This document shows positions 25,383-35,884 of a DNA stretch of 64,000 nucleotides, one piece after another. The DNA lies in NCBI RefSeq assembly GCF_964340395.1, contig NC_135565.1, forward strand, positions 14,245,209 through 14,309,208, written 5' to 3'. The notes beneath the pieces are model-generated. The model made no database searches. It was given only the letters and a program-made list of their open reading frames with translations, and had not been told where the DNA came from. This DNA is from Glandiceps talaboti. Lineage: Eukaryota > Hemichordata > Enteropneusta > Spengelidae. Each line of letters starts with the position of its first letter. The first letter of the stretch is position 1. Position numbers and translations under genes: made by a program.

Positions 25383-28300
25383 ATGTATGTTTTGCGTTCA
25401 CCGTTGAACTCAGTTACTCGTTTTCTATTACATCATCAAGGCCGTTCATCAAATGTGTTATCGTCCGTTTGGCTGTCGTCTAGTGGTTCCGGACTTCCTG
25501 ACTCGAAATCCAACGTTGACCTGCCGGACTACAACACCGATGTCAGAATTCATGAACATAAGTTGAAACGTCCAGAGAAACCACCACCCACTGTTCCTAC
25601 ATGGCTGGGACTAAAAGATCTCAAAGGGAGGGTGAAGGTGAGACTGTAAAAATTACCACAACGAGTCAAATTTATATGAGAGGGCGAAGCACGTGTAATT
25701 TGGAATGATGGAGGCCGGAGGGGCGCGGGTAGGGAAAGCTATTTAGCGGTACGGTCCTGGGCCATGGGGGTACGGTATTTAATACTTCTGTCCATGACCA
25801 TGGACAGAAGTTATATCATGTGAAACGCTGAGGCGGAGATAATATTTTTTACAGAACAGGTTAAATCACGTGACCACCATCCGTTATAAACAATGGAGCG
25901 AGTATACGTAGATCAACTTAGAAGACTCGACACATGCAAAAATAATACATACATATCATATACAGAGTATTACAAAGTTGTTCTTTTCCACAGTCAAGAT
26001 CAAGATGAAGTCAAGATCGACGTATGTATTCAGTGTGGAAGCAGGTTTTCATATTCTAATATCGTATTTCACGTCAGCTGTGTTTGTCCTTGGCGTTATC
26101 TCAAAGTCTGAATACGTGACGGTCTGTATACAAAACAAACAAACAGTGGTGTATTGACAGGAGCCTGTAAATTTTTGATATAGACCTGTTGCCGGTTCCA
26201 AGATGCATTGCGCGTCTCTCCATACAATGCCATGTATAACTCTGTATGCGGAGGGGTTTGTACGCGCTACTCACTCAGGGGGGTGGTTGTCACATGACGG
26301 TACCCTGTGTTTACCCGTAAAATCCCACTCTGTCATCGATGGCGTTCAGTTTTTGTTCTATAAAATCACCCATAGTTAAAGAGGTCAATATGTCTTACCA
26401 TCATTTACATCATTTCCTGATGGATATGTTTTATTTCAAATGTAATAAAGACAAATATTTATATATAATCCCACGAAATCAATGTTAGTTTGACGTCATG
26501 CCAAGTATTTTTCGCGGACTAACACACATTCGAGCCGATAGCCGGTATCTGTTTCATGACATTCCTTCAAGTTATAGAAATTGTCCTCTGGATATCGCGA
26601 AATGTGAATAACGACAATATAAAATATAGACGTGTGTCATTAATTTTTTCCGACAATTGTAAATCTGTAAAAATCAGGCTAAATAAACACATGAAATATG
26701 TGCGTATGAATGAATGAAAATAAACAAACGACTTCAAATTTAAAGAAAAGTGCATGCTTTCTTACGACATGCATGGCCCTCTATCGATCAAATTTGTGCA
26801 TGTACTGTGTACCTTCTTTTTACCCAGGGTGAAGCCCTCAACGGCAAGAGGTTGATAACGAGACTGAGACTAGGACCATCTTAGAAGACTCGCCGTTGAG
26901 GGCTATAGCAGGCAAAGCAAACAATAGGCTGTAGTAGACTAATTTTTTTGAGATTTAGGTATGCATAATAACGGACGGCCTAATTGTTGATACGACATGT
27001 ATGTTTTGCGTTCACCGTTGAACTCAGTTACTCGTTCTCTATCGCATCATAAAGGCCGTTCGTCAAATGTGTTTTCGCCCGCTTGGCTGTCGTCTAGTGG
27101 TCCCGGACTTCCTGACTCGAAATCCAACGTTGATCTTCCGGACTTCAACACCGATGTCAATATTCATGAACATAAGTTGAGACGTCCCGAGAAACCACCA
27201 CCTACATGGCAGGGACTCAAAAATCTCAAAGGGAGGCTGAAGGTGAGACTGTAAAATTAGCAAAACGTGTCAAATTTATGTGGGAGGTCGAAGCAAGCAC
27301 GTCATGGAAGAGTGGGTAACCAGAACGGTACTTTCCATGGACAGAACAGTTACCTAATAATGGGCGGAAATGACGTTTCAGTATCTCAGACCACTGTAAA
27401 GTCCAGTTGTCTGAGACTGTATCTACAGAACAGGTTTGAATCACGTGACCATTATCCAATCTGATTATAACAATCAATCAATCAATCAATCTTTATTGCG
27501 TAACATCATGCTTTAGCGAGCATGGTAAAGCATACAAAAATAAGTAAATAAAATACAATCATTTAGCCAACTGCTATATTTTTTAAATTAACAAGAAAGT
27601 TTCCAAGAGAAAGTTTATCATCTGCAGACAAAATATGTAAAAATTTACTTTTGTTATCTAAGGAATGAAAATTGTAATTACTTAATGAAAAAGAAGAAAA
27701 AAGTTTCTTTCTCTCATTTATGTAATGAGAACAAATAATTAAATGATGAAATTCATCTTCTACCATATTTTGACAAAATTAACAGAATCTTTCATCCGCA
27801 GGAATCTTAGGAGTACAAGGCCTTCCTAATTCCATTTGAATGAAATAATTCAAAAAAAAAAATAAAAAAAAAATAAATAAATAAAAAAATAAATAAAAAA
27901 TAAATAAATAAATAAATAAACGCCTTCCTAATTCCATTTTAACTAAATTACACAACTGTATTATCAGTGAATAAAGTATGGTAAACAACAACAATTATTT
28001 TATGCTAAAAATCAATGATTGTATTCGTAAATTTCATATTACTATTCACCAAGGTCTATTCATGTGCTTACATGTATTTTTATGTTATGTCAAAAATAAA
28101 TTTGTATTTGTGATTTTCAATAGTGTTATTGATGATTCATATTTATATTCATCATTTTATTTTAACATTAGATGTTATTATTTACTTGCTGTTAATCTTA
28201 TGTTCACATGCTAACGTCCTATTTGTGCTGTACACGGCACAAGAGCTTCATTTGTGTGGGGTACACAAACATATTCACTATATGAAAAGTCATATTTGAC

Positions 28301-31300
28301 TGTCTTTCCACCGGGGTAAATCGTTAGCAGAGAATGTGTAAATGTGGCGAGTATGAGATGAAGTGACACATTTGACTTAATTTACATCCGGTAATCTCTC
28401 CCCTTGGGGTTGTAGGCAGTCAAAAGTGTCACTTCATCACTACCCCTTGACAGATGGTAGTTAGGTGGGTCACAGGTAGGGTAAAGGTGGGAAAATTGGA
28501 CTTTTCGTGTACATAGTGATTATCACTCAAATGAAAGAAATATACAAGGGAAATATATGTTTGTAAAACTTCAATCTGTATTAACTTAAACATTCTTGAA
28601 TGGGAAATGCATGTGTATTGCTATTCAAGTGAAACATTTTTGTATAGAGAAACCTTCATTACTATTCATCGCCTTGACATAAATCACTTGGTTAGTAACA
28701 ATGGGTCGTTGGATGAACTACATGTAAGTTGAAACTTGGTTGTGAACAGGACAATGTCATGCAGAATCACCATCCGAGTCCCGATATTTTATTTAGTCTA
28801 TTTGTTCTTTTCCTATTTTTAAAACATTTTTTTCTCTGTAGGGCTCATTGATTCCAGAAACCTTGCAGCATATGGAAGAGAATGAAGATTTTAAGATCAC
28901 GGCTGAAAATTTAAAGAAACTAGGCCAAGCTAAACTAACCAGAGAAGAAAGAAAGAAAAGACAGAGGGCCTTACATAACTTAGGAGTCCCTAACTTCAGG
29001 GATTTTGTGAAAACAAAGTTGAAAGAGGATAACATATCAGGTAGAGTATATTTTTAATAGTGATATACATCTCTTCTCAGCAATCTGGTCTAAATTTAGT
29101 GTTTTTGGTAAGGTTTTTGATTGGGAACCATGGTAACTTTGATGTCATCTTAGATCTATATAGATTAGTTACTTGTTAGACTCAGTTTATGTTTGAAAAG
29201 TAAACAAGTCCATTAGCCTTTCGCAAAAAGACAAAATATGCTTTTATTTCATAAATTTCGGGGATACACTGATGGCCTTCTTCCGGGAACTTTATAAGAA
29301 CAAAATCACAGAGTACGGAGTGTAAAATTAAGTAAATAAAAAGCCAGATTAAAATACTACAAGATAAAATGACGGATGTGTTACAATTAAATGTGGGTCT
29401 ATCAGGTTTTTTAAGGCTAGGGAGCATAGTTAATTCATGGGGGACTGTCACTAAGTCACATGAATACATTTCACTAGAACAATTTCATATATGAGAAAAC
29501 TTGTGTATTTAGTTTAGTTATATTTAACCTCATTGTTCATCAATTATATTAACTTTATTTTCTGTTGCAGTTGAGGGTTTACTGAAACGTAAAAAGACTG
29601 ATGTATTGCAACTAAATGTGGGTCTATATTGTAACCAAGCATGCAACCATTGCCATGTGGAATCATCTCCCAAGAGGAAGGAAATGATGAACAGACAAAC
29701 AGCTGAAAAGTGCATTGAACTGCTGGTAAATAGTCCAGAGATTCATACACTTGATCTGACTGGTAAGTCTGACATATTATTTTGGAACAATGTTTTCATA
29801 CAGCCTTCAGTGATTGGCTCAGACCTGGCATGTGGTATGGACGAGTGACCTATAGTGATCTTAATTTACATACAGAGGACAATATTCAAGTTCTGTTTTC
29901 CCTATTACAGTAGTGTGGGAGTGCTACCAATGATATGCTTTGACTCTGGAAAGAGTACTTGCCTGGGAATGTGATGTGTTATAAAAAAAACTTACCGCTT
30001 GGCCTTATTTGGGAACCAGTAGATGCCATAATAACCCTCATGCTGTTGTTACAACTCTTTAGCCTCGGGGAAATAGTTGCTGTCTAACAGCCCTTGCTAG
30101 GGTAATAGATGGCTACATAACCAGGCAATAAGTGTATAAAAGTGCATCTAGGTATATTGATCGAAACAAAATTACTCACCACTAGCAACTGGTAGATCTA
30201 ACAGCATTTTAGAGTAAACAAAATGAAAACTTGATAACACAATCTTTTGTTGCAGCTAGAAATTGAAATTGACTTTAGGCTCATAGAAAATGGACTTGAT
30301 ATCAATAAAACAATGGTATACGAGTTTCAACTCTTCGAAAGGACAAGTCAACATGTATACAACACAACACACTTCAATGGAGGAGTTTATATATTTATTC
30401 AGATTAAAAAAATGGTGTTGCAAGTTACATATCACTTTATAATTATTTCTGTAAATTTTTCTGTAACTTTCTTTTGTGTGTATATTTTTAAAAATTTATT
30501 CTGTTATGAGCTGTAAACTATGTATCCTTTGAGAACGAATAAATTAATAATAATAATTATATCATACAGGAGGTGCTCCAGAACTATGCCAGGAGTTCCG
30601 ATATCTTGCTAAGTCTGGGAGAGACTTGGGAAGACAAGTGTTGGATCGTTGTAATCTGACTGCCTTACTGGAACCAGGACAAGAAGACACAGCTGAATTC
30701 CTAGCCGAGAATCAAATCAAAGTTATTGCATCATTACCATGCTACAGGTAAATTTATAGGAATAGTGTGTGTGTGTGTGTGGGGGGGGGGGGGGATGCAA
30801 AATTCATCGCTCATGAGTCTTGGTTACTCAGACTTTCACCGCTTGGGCTCTACTACGAGATCTTTCAGACGAGAGTCTGGGAAACGTTATCCCAAAATGT
30901 CTGCACCAGAGGTCACACTGTAAATTTCTTCCAAGTCATGAAGAATTGGCTTATAAGGCCCATTTTTTGTAATCAGGATGTATCAGTTGTTTGAGACATC
31001 TAGTCTATCATGAAGGAACCTGAATCGTTCAGCCTGCAGCTGCAATGTTAGGAACAAAGTATTCCCCAGAATGCAATGCTCTGGGAGAGAGATTTGGTGC
31101 AGGGGATTTGGGATTACATTTCTCCAGACTATTGTCTGGGTGGTCTCCTAGTAGAACCCCCAGCATTGAAAGTCTGGGTAACCGAGACTAGTCGCATATG
31201 AAAAAACAGTAAACCATAACCAATATTTAATTTTATGATGCCTTCTTTTCCACTTCCATATTTCCTTATTAATCTGTCAACACATAAATTGTTTAGAGCC

Positions 31301-34300
31301 TTTTTGTTGTGTTTGCATGAATGAAATATTTTCATAAAATCTGAATGCCCCTCTTTTATTATTTGTTTCGATGGCTTGAGATGTGTGCTGATGTATCAGA
31401 TTGCTTTGAAGCAGACTTGGGAACTTAATACTGTGTAGAGCCCCTAAGTTACAGGATGTGCATTATTTGGCCAAGAGGCTCAAATATACATTTAGTACAT
31501 GGATTAATTTGTTTAACTTTTATTGTTGCAGTGCTAAGAATGTGAATTTACAAAGAGGCCGAGGTGTATTTGATAAAAGTATACAAGCTTTACTTACCCT
31601 GAATTCACTGGGTTATGGAATTCCTGGTACAGGACTTGAAATTGACCTTGTCTATAACCCCCTAGGTAGGTGAAATTTCTTTTAGAAAACTGCAGATATT
31701 GATGTTGTATAATTAATTAAGAGATGTTCATATACCTGATAATTAGATGTTATTCCCAATATTTTTCTTTGTTCAGCCAAGGAAAATATGAGTGACCTAA
31801 GGGGCCTTTGTCACTATGAGTCTCTAGATGAGTAGTGAGAAAAATTGGGGGAAATAACGGTAATTTTGAACGCTGTGACTCATATTTTGAACACAGCAGA
31901 ACCAGTGACATAGACACGAGTTGTTGTGACATAGATGAGCGTTGTCATGACGTAGAATTACCAGAGTATATATTCCATATTTTTGGTTCTAAATGGTACG
32001 TGCATGGTATAATGCTAAATATAAACAAACAAAAAGAACTTGTTTATGCTGGGCATTGTAATATGTTTGCTTCTCTATTCTTATTGCACCCATTCATTTC
32101 AGGTGCCTTCTTACCACCACCGCAGGAATCTCTGGAAGAGAAATACAGAGAAGAACTGATGGATATATTTGGTATTCAGTTTAACAAGTTATATACAATT
32201 ACAAACATGCCTATCAAAAGATTTGCTGACTTCCTATACAGAAGGTTAGTTTACAATTTGACAGAACACAATGACACACTAGTGCAAGTTTGGTGTACTT
32301 GGGGTATTTACACAAGGGCTTGCAGTGGTCTCTGTGGCTGTATGTTTACAAGCATAGGGTGTGAAAGTGCAGCAGAAAACGCTGTAAGCATATATCGCAG
32401 AGTGTCCACACTAGCACTAACACTGCATGGGTTCTGTTATAATTCAGCACTCCATAGGAAAGGATCAACCATTATAAGAGGCACCCACTACATGATCACT
32501 TCCAATATTTACCATCAGGTCGCCGTCTAATGATGCCTAGAGCTCAAAAGAATGTTTTTAAGAAGTCCTTTATTCCATCTGCTGTAAAATATGTTAATGC
32601 TATTGTTCTCAGTCATTTTTTGTAGTACAAGGAAGCATTTTTATTTATTTTTAATTGGATGTATAGCCTCAGTTTTACATTGGTATTTCATGTGTTAGAT
32701 AAATTGTAAAAGAATATAAATGAATACACAAAGAGTCAAAAATGTTATACCTCCTGAACCATAATGTATGAGAACATTGGAAAAAATAATGGTGATTTGG
32801 GATTGAACATTTTGACTTGTATTTCAAACATGACAAAATCAATGTCACAGATGCAAATTGTTGGAACTTAGTATGACCAGAGTTTAGTACCCATGTTTTT
32901 TGTTTAAACTTGTTTAACCTGGCTTGTGGGTGAGGTATTAGTTTCCAAAATATTTCTTCGTTCAGCCAAGAAAAATACTTGTGACCTAAGGGGCCTAGTC
33001 ACTACGAGTTGCTAGACGAGTAGTGACAAACCCATAGGTCATCATGAGTATTTTCATTGGCTGAACAAAGAAAAATATTGAGGAATACTATAATCCTACC
33101 TCCTCAAGCATAATTGTGAAAAATCAGGGGAAATAATGGCAATTTGGAACGTTTGACTCATATTTTTTGGAGTACTCAGTACAGAACCAGTGATGTAGAC
33201 ATGGGTTGTTGTGATGTAGAACGACCAGGATAATACTATGTAATCCATATTTTCTGCTCAAACACAATACCTTGGCTTGTGCACAGTATAATGAATGTTA
33301 TTTCATTTTTAACCAGGAATGAATTACAGGATTACATGGATTTATTGGTAAGGAATTTTAATCCGTGTACTGTACCAGGATTGATGTGTTATAACACACT
33401 TAATGTCAGTTGGCAAGGTCAGATATATGACTGTGATTTTAATCAACAAATGGATATCGGAATTAGTGCTAAGAAATTACCAGGTAAGCATATCACGATT
33501 CACATGGCCTTTTCTATGGGGTGACAAGAATAATTTAATTGAATGTAAACTGTAATGGTATTGACAAATACCTTTACCTGAGGCGATCCTCAGTTCGAAC
33601 TAATTAGATGTTTTTACCCAATCTTCTTCTTCAACCAAGGAAAATACGAGTGACCTTAGGGACCCTTGTCACTATGAGTCGCTAGATGAGTAGTGGCAAC
33701 CATTAGTTCATGAGCATTTTCCAGCTGAATGAAATATTGGAGAACAACATAATTATACCAGCGCCAGAAATATCAAAGAAAAGTCGAGGAAAGTAATAGC
33801 AATTTTGAATGTTTTGACTCATAAGTCATATTTCGAAAAAAGTGGAACCAGTGATGTAGACACGCATTTTCATAGAAACGTATTGTCATGACATAGAACA
33901 ACCAGAGTATATATTCTATATTTTTTGTTAATCCTGGCGCATGGATAGTATAATACAAATATCTACATTCTACTATTACTTTCAAACTGAAGTACAAGAA
34001 AGCCAAGCAGAAAATCAAAATAGATATGTCATACTATGGGGGTCCAATGTTACAGTCTGACTGTACAGAAGCTAGATGTTCCATAGTTAAGGGCACGACA
34101 AATATCTCTAACAGAGCTAATGAGGCGTCAAGCCCCTCCTTTTGTAAAAAGATTACTTTGATATATTTTTTAAGATAAAAATATAAAAATCATCAAGAAT
34201 GTATTAAAAAACCTAAAAACCTGAACAGCATTTATATAACGATTAAAACAAATAGTATTTTTAGATGGTACTGCTATACTTATTAGTCTGTTATCAACCT

Positions 34301-34575
34301 CAGACCACCAAAGAGTTGGTGTGGTGGTCAAATTTCATGTCTCTTAGAAATAAACATTATCATGACCTGTGGCATGCCTCTTTACAATGATTCTTAATGT
34401 TATTGTATTTACAGCACGAGCAACCAATCACAAGGCTTCAAAGTCACCATTCTTGTCAGTTTGGGATATAGAGTCAGCTGATGATCTATTAGATACAAGA
34501 GTTGCCATTGACAACCATTGCTTTGGGTGCACAGCTGGTATGGGTAGTAGCTGACAAGGGGTTACTGCACAGTAA
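25383..34575 (+). CDS. Radical SAM selenoprotein of the ArsS / rSAM_SeCys family (TGA = selenocysteine)
   Basis: Seen: exon 1a 25383-25637 (or 1b 26997-27242), then 28842-29040, 29571-29762, 30570-30747, 31532-31665, 32103-32244, 33317-33483 and 34415-34575, all with GT-AG borders and matching phases. With 1a the product is 475 residues. Residues 1-35 are Arg/Ser-rich without acids, like a mitochondrial presequence. C172-x3-C176-x2-C179 (LYCNQACNHCHVESSP) is the radical SAM [4Fe-4S] motif. The C-terminus reads NHCFGCTAGMGSS, then TGA at 34552-34554, then QGVTAQ and TAA. Known: bacterial ArsS/rSAM_SeCys proteins have Cys or Sec after this GSS; ArsS acts in arsenosugar synthesis. A SECIS element at 36070-36109 supports Sec469. 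Inferred: arsenic or related adenosyl chemistry, possibly mitochondrial; no ArsM neighbour is seen. Read as an ordinary stop, the protein would end just before its last conserved residue. Confidence 0.85.
25784..25811. promoter_or_regulatory. 13-bp perfect inverted repeat in intron 1
   Basis: ACTTCTGTCCATG and CATGGACAGAAGT are separated by two bases. Only a remnant (CCATGGACAGAACAG) is seen in the duplicate copy near 27338. Function unknown. Confidence 0.3.
26833..26904. promoter_or_regulatory. 13-bp perfect inverted repeat upstream of first exon 1b
   Basis: AGCCCTCAACGGC (26833-26845) and GCCGTTGAGGGCT (26892-26904) are exact reverse complements, about 95-165 bases upstream of the ATG at 26997. 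Confidence 0.4.
26997..27242 (+). CDS. Alternative first exon 1b of the radical SAM selenoprotein gene
   Basis: Seen: an open exon of 82 codons starting MYVLRSPLNSVTRSLSHHKG and ending GLKNLKGRLK, followed by the donor AAG|GTGAGACTG. Exon 1a has the same donor, the same phase 0 and 85 codons. The two differ by about a dozen residues plus a three-residue gap, and neither has a stop or frameshift. Inferred: two alternative promoters and first exons, each splicing to 28842, and both encoding a mitochondrial-type leader plus linker. Alternatively, one of them is unused. Which exon is expressed cannot be read from the DNA. Confidence 0.6.
27470..27960 (-). mobile_element. 5'-truncated non-LTR retrotransposon (LINE) fragment, minus strand
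   Basis: On the minus strand the frame reads PKIPADERFC, an in-frame stop, then FCQNMVEDEFHHLIICSHY. This is the Cys/His-rich C-terminal signature of LINE reverse-transcriptase proteins (C-x2-C ... EDEFH ... CP-x-Y). The element ends at 27470-27491 in CAAT repeats, equivalent to a (GATT)n 3' tail. The frame is broken, so it is a dead copy in intron 1 of the selenoprotein gene. Confidence 0.65.
27820..27938. mobile_element. A-rich insertion flanked by a 17-bp direct repeat
   Basis: GCCTTCCTAATTCCATT occurs at 27820-27836 and again at 27922-27938, flanking an (A)n/(AAATA)n tract. This has the look of a target-site duplication around a poly(A)-like insertion in the older LINE fragment. Confidence 0.5.
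29372..29401 (+). pseudogene. Partial ghost copy of exon 3 of the radical SAM gene in intron 2
   Basis: Thirty bases encode TDVLQLNVGL, identical in protein to 29597-29626 in exon 3 but with four synonymous base differences. The copy lies 225 bases upstream of the original. Upstream similarity is weak (K-x before T), and downstream similarity is lost after the Leu codon. Confidence 0.4.
30775..30793. repeat. (GT)n/poly-G tract in intron 4 of the radical SAM gene
   Basis: Short GT repeat followed by a G run, just after the exon 4 donor. Confidence 0.85.
30814..31200. mobile_element. MITE with ~60-bp terminal inverted repeats in intron 4 of the radical SAM gene
   Basis: The left end, GTCTTGGTTACTCAGACTTT, continuing to TCTACTACGAGA and AGTCTGGGAAA, matches the reverse complement of the right end (GTCTCGGTTACCCAGACTTT ... 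TCTACTAGGAGA ... AGTCTGGAGAAA). The total is about 385 bases, non-coding. No clear target-site duplication was found. Confidence 0.65.
31751..32020. repeat. ~350-bp dispersed repeat, copy 1 (intron 5)
   Basis: Shared blocks in order: TTTGTTCAGCCAAGGAAAAT, GTGACCTAAGGGGCC, GAGTAGTGA, GGGGAAATAA, TTTGACTCAT-like, AGAACCAGTGA, and ACCAGAGTATATATTC. Copies 2 and 3 lie in the next two introns. Confidence 0.65.
32480..32720 (+). mobile_element. LINE 3'-end remnant in intron 6 of the radical SAM gene
   Basis: One frame of about 32480-32633 reads LPSGRRLMMPRAQKNVFKKS and continues FIPSAVKYVNAI, resembling the C-terminal end of non-LTR reverse-transcriptase proteins (PRxxxNxFKKSFIPSxxxxxN). An AT-rich tail follows. 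Only the extreme end of the element is present. Confidence 0.5.
32938..33300. repeat. Dispersed repeat, copy 2 (intron 6), with an inverted-repeat module
   Basis: Same block order as copy 1. The first 145 bases are a foldback: TTCGTTCAGCCAAGAAAAAT on the left pairs with ATTGGCTGAACAAAGAAAAA on the right (about 33057-33077). Confidence 0.65.
33612..33965. repeat. Dispersed repeat, copy 3 (intron 7)
   Basis: TTCAACCAAGGAAAATACGA, GTGACCTTAGGG, GAGTAGTGGC, GGAACCAGTGATGTAGACAC and ACCAGAGTATATATTC occur in the same order as in copies 1 and 2. Confidence 0.65.
34552..34554 (+). other. Recoded TGA (selenocysteine codon)
   Basis: TGA lies in frame after GGT AGT AGC (GSS) and before CAA GGG GTT ACT GCA CAG TAA. 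It occupies the position of the conserved C-terminal Cys/Sec in the rSAM_SeCys family, with the SECIS 1.5 kb downstream. Confidence 0.85.
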
Positions 34576-35010
34576 TTGACTGTGCAGTTGTACCATAGAC
34601 AATGGATTTCCCTCCACTGTCTGTGGTTGTGAGACAGGGTTACTACACAGTAATTGACTGCAGTTGTAGCATCAGACAATGGATTCCCCTCCACTGTCTG
34701 TGGTTATGACACAGGGGGTTACTATACAGTAATTGGGCAGTGCAGCTGTCGTACCGTATGGTTTCTCCTCCACTTTATTATTGTGACACAGGGTTACTTT
34801 CCAGTAATTGCACAGTAGTACCACAGATAATGGTTTCCCCTCCACTGTCTCTGGTTGCGACACAGGGTTATAATATATACTTTACAGTAATTGTGCATTG
34901 CAACTGGTATATCATGCATAATTCCCCTCCACTGTCTATGGTTGTGATGCGGTTACTGCACAGTAATTGCACAGTTGTACCATAAACAATAGTTTCTCCT
35001 CCACTGTATG
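34556..35010. repeat. Six ~75-80-bp tandem repeats covering the last codons and 3' UTR of the selenoprotein gene
   Basis: Each unit contains GGTTACT(G/A)CACAGTAATTG, a CAATGG block, TCCCCTCCACTGTCT and GGTTGTGACACA, with variants. The first unit includes the final codons VTAQ and the TAA stop, so the array begins inside the coding sequence. Confidence 0.8.
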
Positions 35011-35442
35011 TCTTATGTTTGTATCATTGCCAGCTGTCAGACATTTACTGACTACTCCCTTCATTTCAAATTACCATGTTGGGGTTAAATAGATTACTTT
35101 GATATTGTGACAGCCCACAAGTTCATGTCAGGTATGATTGATGACTGCTGTACTAAGCTAACAAAAAAAGCATACAAACCGTACCATGCACTATTAGTAT
35201 TTGTCAAATAATGTGTGTTCATGTTCCATGTTGTACACTATACCATTTTTAATAAATAACATGCTACATGCTTCAATATCCGATATCACTTCAATTTACA
35301 TAAGGGTGGCTGTACTTAATTCTCATGTTTCGCATGACACAACTGACCCTATATCTGGTGAAATATTAAAATAAAAATATTGATGCCCCCTACAGCAGAA
35401 TTAGGAAAAAATTAAAACATCACCGATTGTCTGATGATGACC

Positions 35443-35650
35443 CAATCTGATTAAAATCTGATGTGGTGAAAGCAGGTAGATGCCTTTATTTACCTCTATT
35501 TCCATTGTTTTGTGTCGTTTGTTTTGTTGTGGGTGATTGACGAAAAGGGCGATCACCCAGAACAAGACACATGATACAAAACAATGGAAATAGAGGTAAT
35601 TGAAGGCATCTAGTCGCTTTCACCACATCAGATTTTAATCAGATTGGATG
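35443..35650. mobile_element. Foldback MITE with ~95-bp arms in the 3' UTR of the selenoprotein gene
   Basis: CAATCTGATTAAAATCTGAT ... CCTCTATTTCCATTGTTTTG on the left is mirrored by CAAAACAATGGAAATAGAGG ... ATCAGATTTTAATCAGATTG on the right, around a short GGGTGAT...GATCACCC centre. It lies between the stop and the SECIS and would form a long hairpin in the mRNA. Confidence 0.7.
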
Positions 35651-35884
35651 ATGACCCTACTAGACCTTATCTGAATGAAAACTATTGCTTATTGCTGAAA
35701 TGTGGGAACCAATGGTTTAAAGTGTCTTTCCGAGTTTGATTGTCATTTATAAGTCATTCAGCCTGTTAAATATTATAAGAAATTTAAAGCATCACCAAGA
35801 TACACTTCAATATTTTATACATTTTTTTTTAACCGACCCACTGACACATCATTTTAAGGTGATATGGTGAGAAACATAGAGTTC

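Larger units (their letters stand above)
24960..25890. repeat. Duplicated first-exon segment, copy 1
   Basis: Colinear with 26470-27470. Shared text includes TTCCGACAATTG, ATGCATGGCC, TCTATCGATCAA, the CTCAACGGC inverted repeat, the complete exon 1 coding region, and a block ACAGAACAGGTT ... AATCACGTGACCA downstream. Divergence is modest, with small insertions. Confidence 0.7.
26470..27470. repeat. Duplicated first-exon segment, copy 2
   Basis: Colinear copy of 24960-25890 including upstream sequence, exon 1 and downstream flank. See the exon 1b entry. Confidence 0.7.

Noticed and set aside
25893-26111. 72-codon frame between the two alternative first exons
   Set aside because: No recognisable motif, no equivalent frame in the duplicated segment, and no supporting signals.
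31835-32530. 231-codon plus-strand open frame
   Set aside because: It is exon 6 of the radical SAM gene (32103-32244) extended by chance into both introns, including a LINE remnant.
34552-34554. TGA as the ordinary stop of the radical SAM gene
   Set aside because: Family position, continued frame to TAA and a full SECIS downstream make selenocysteine the better reading.
35357-35385. A second SECIS-like stem (GTGA...GATG around AATATT)
   Set aside because: The helix is only about 6 bp and AT-only; the 36070-36109 element is far better.
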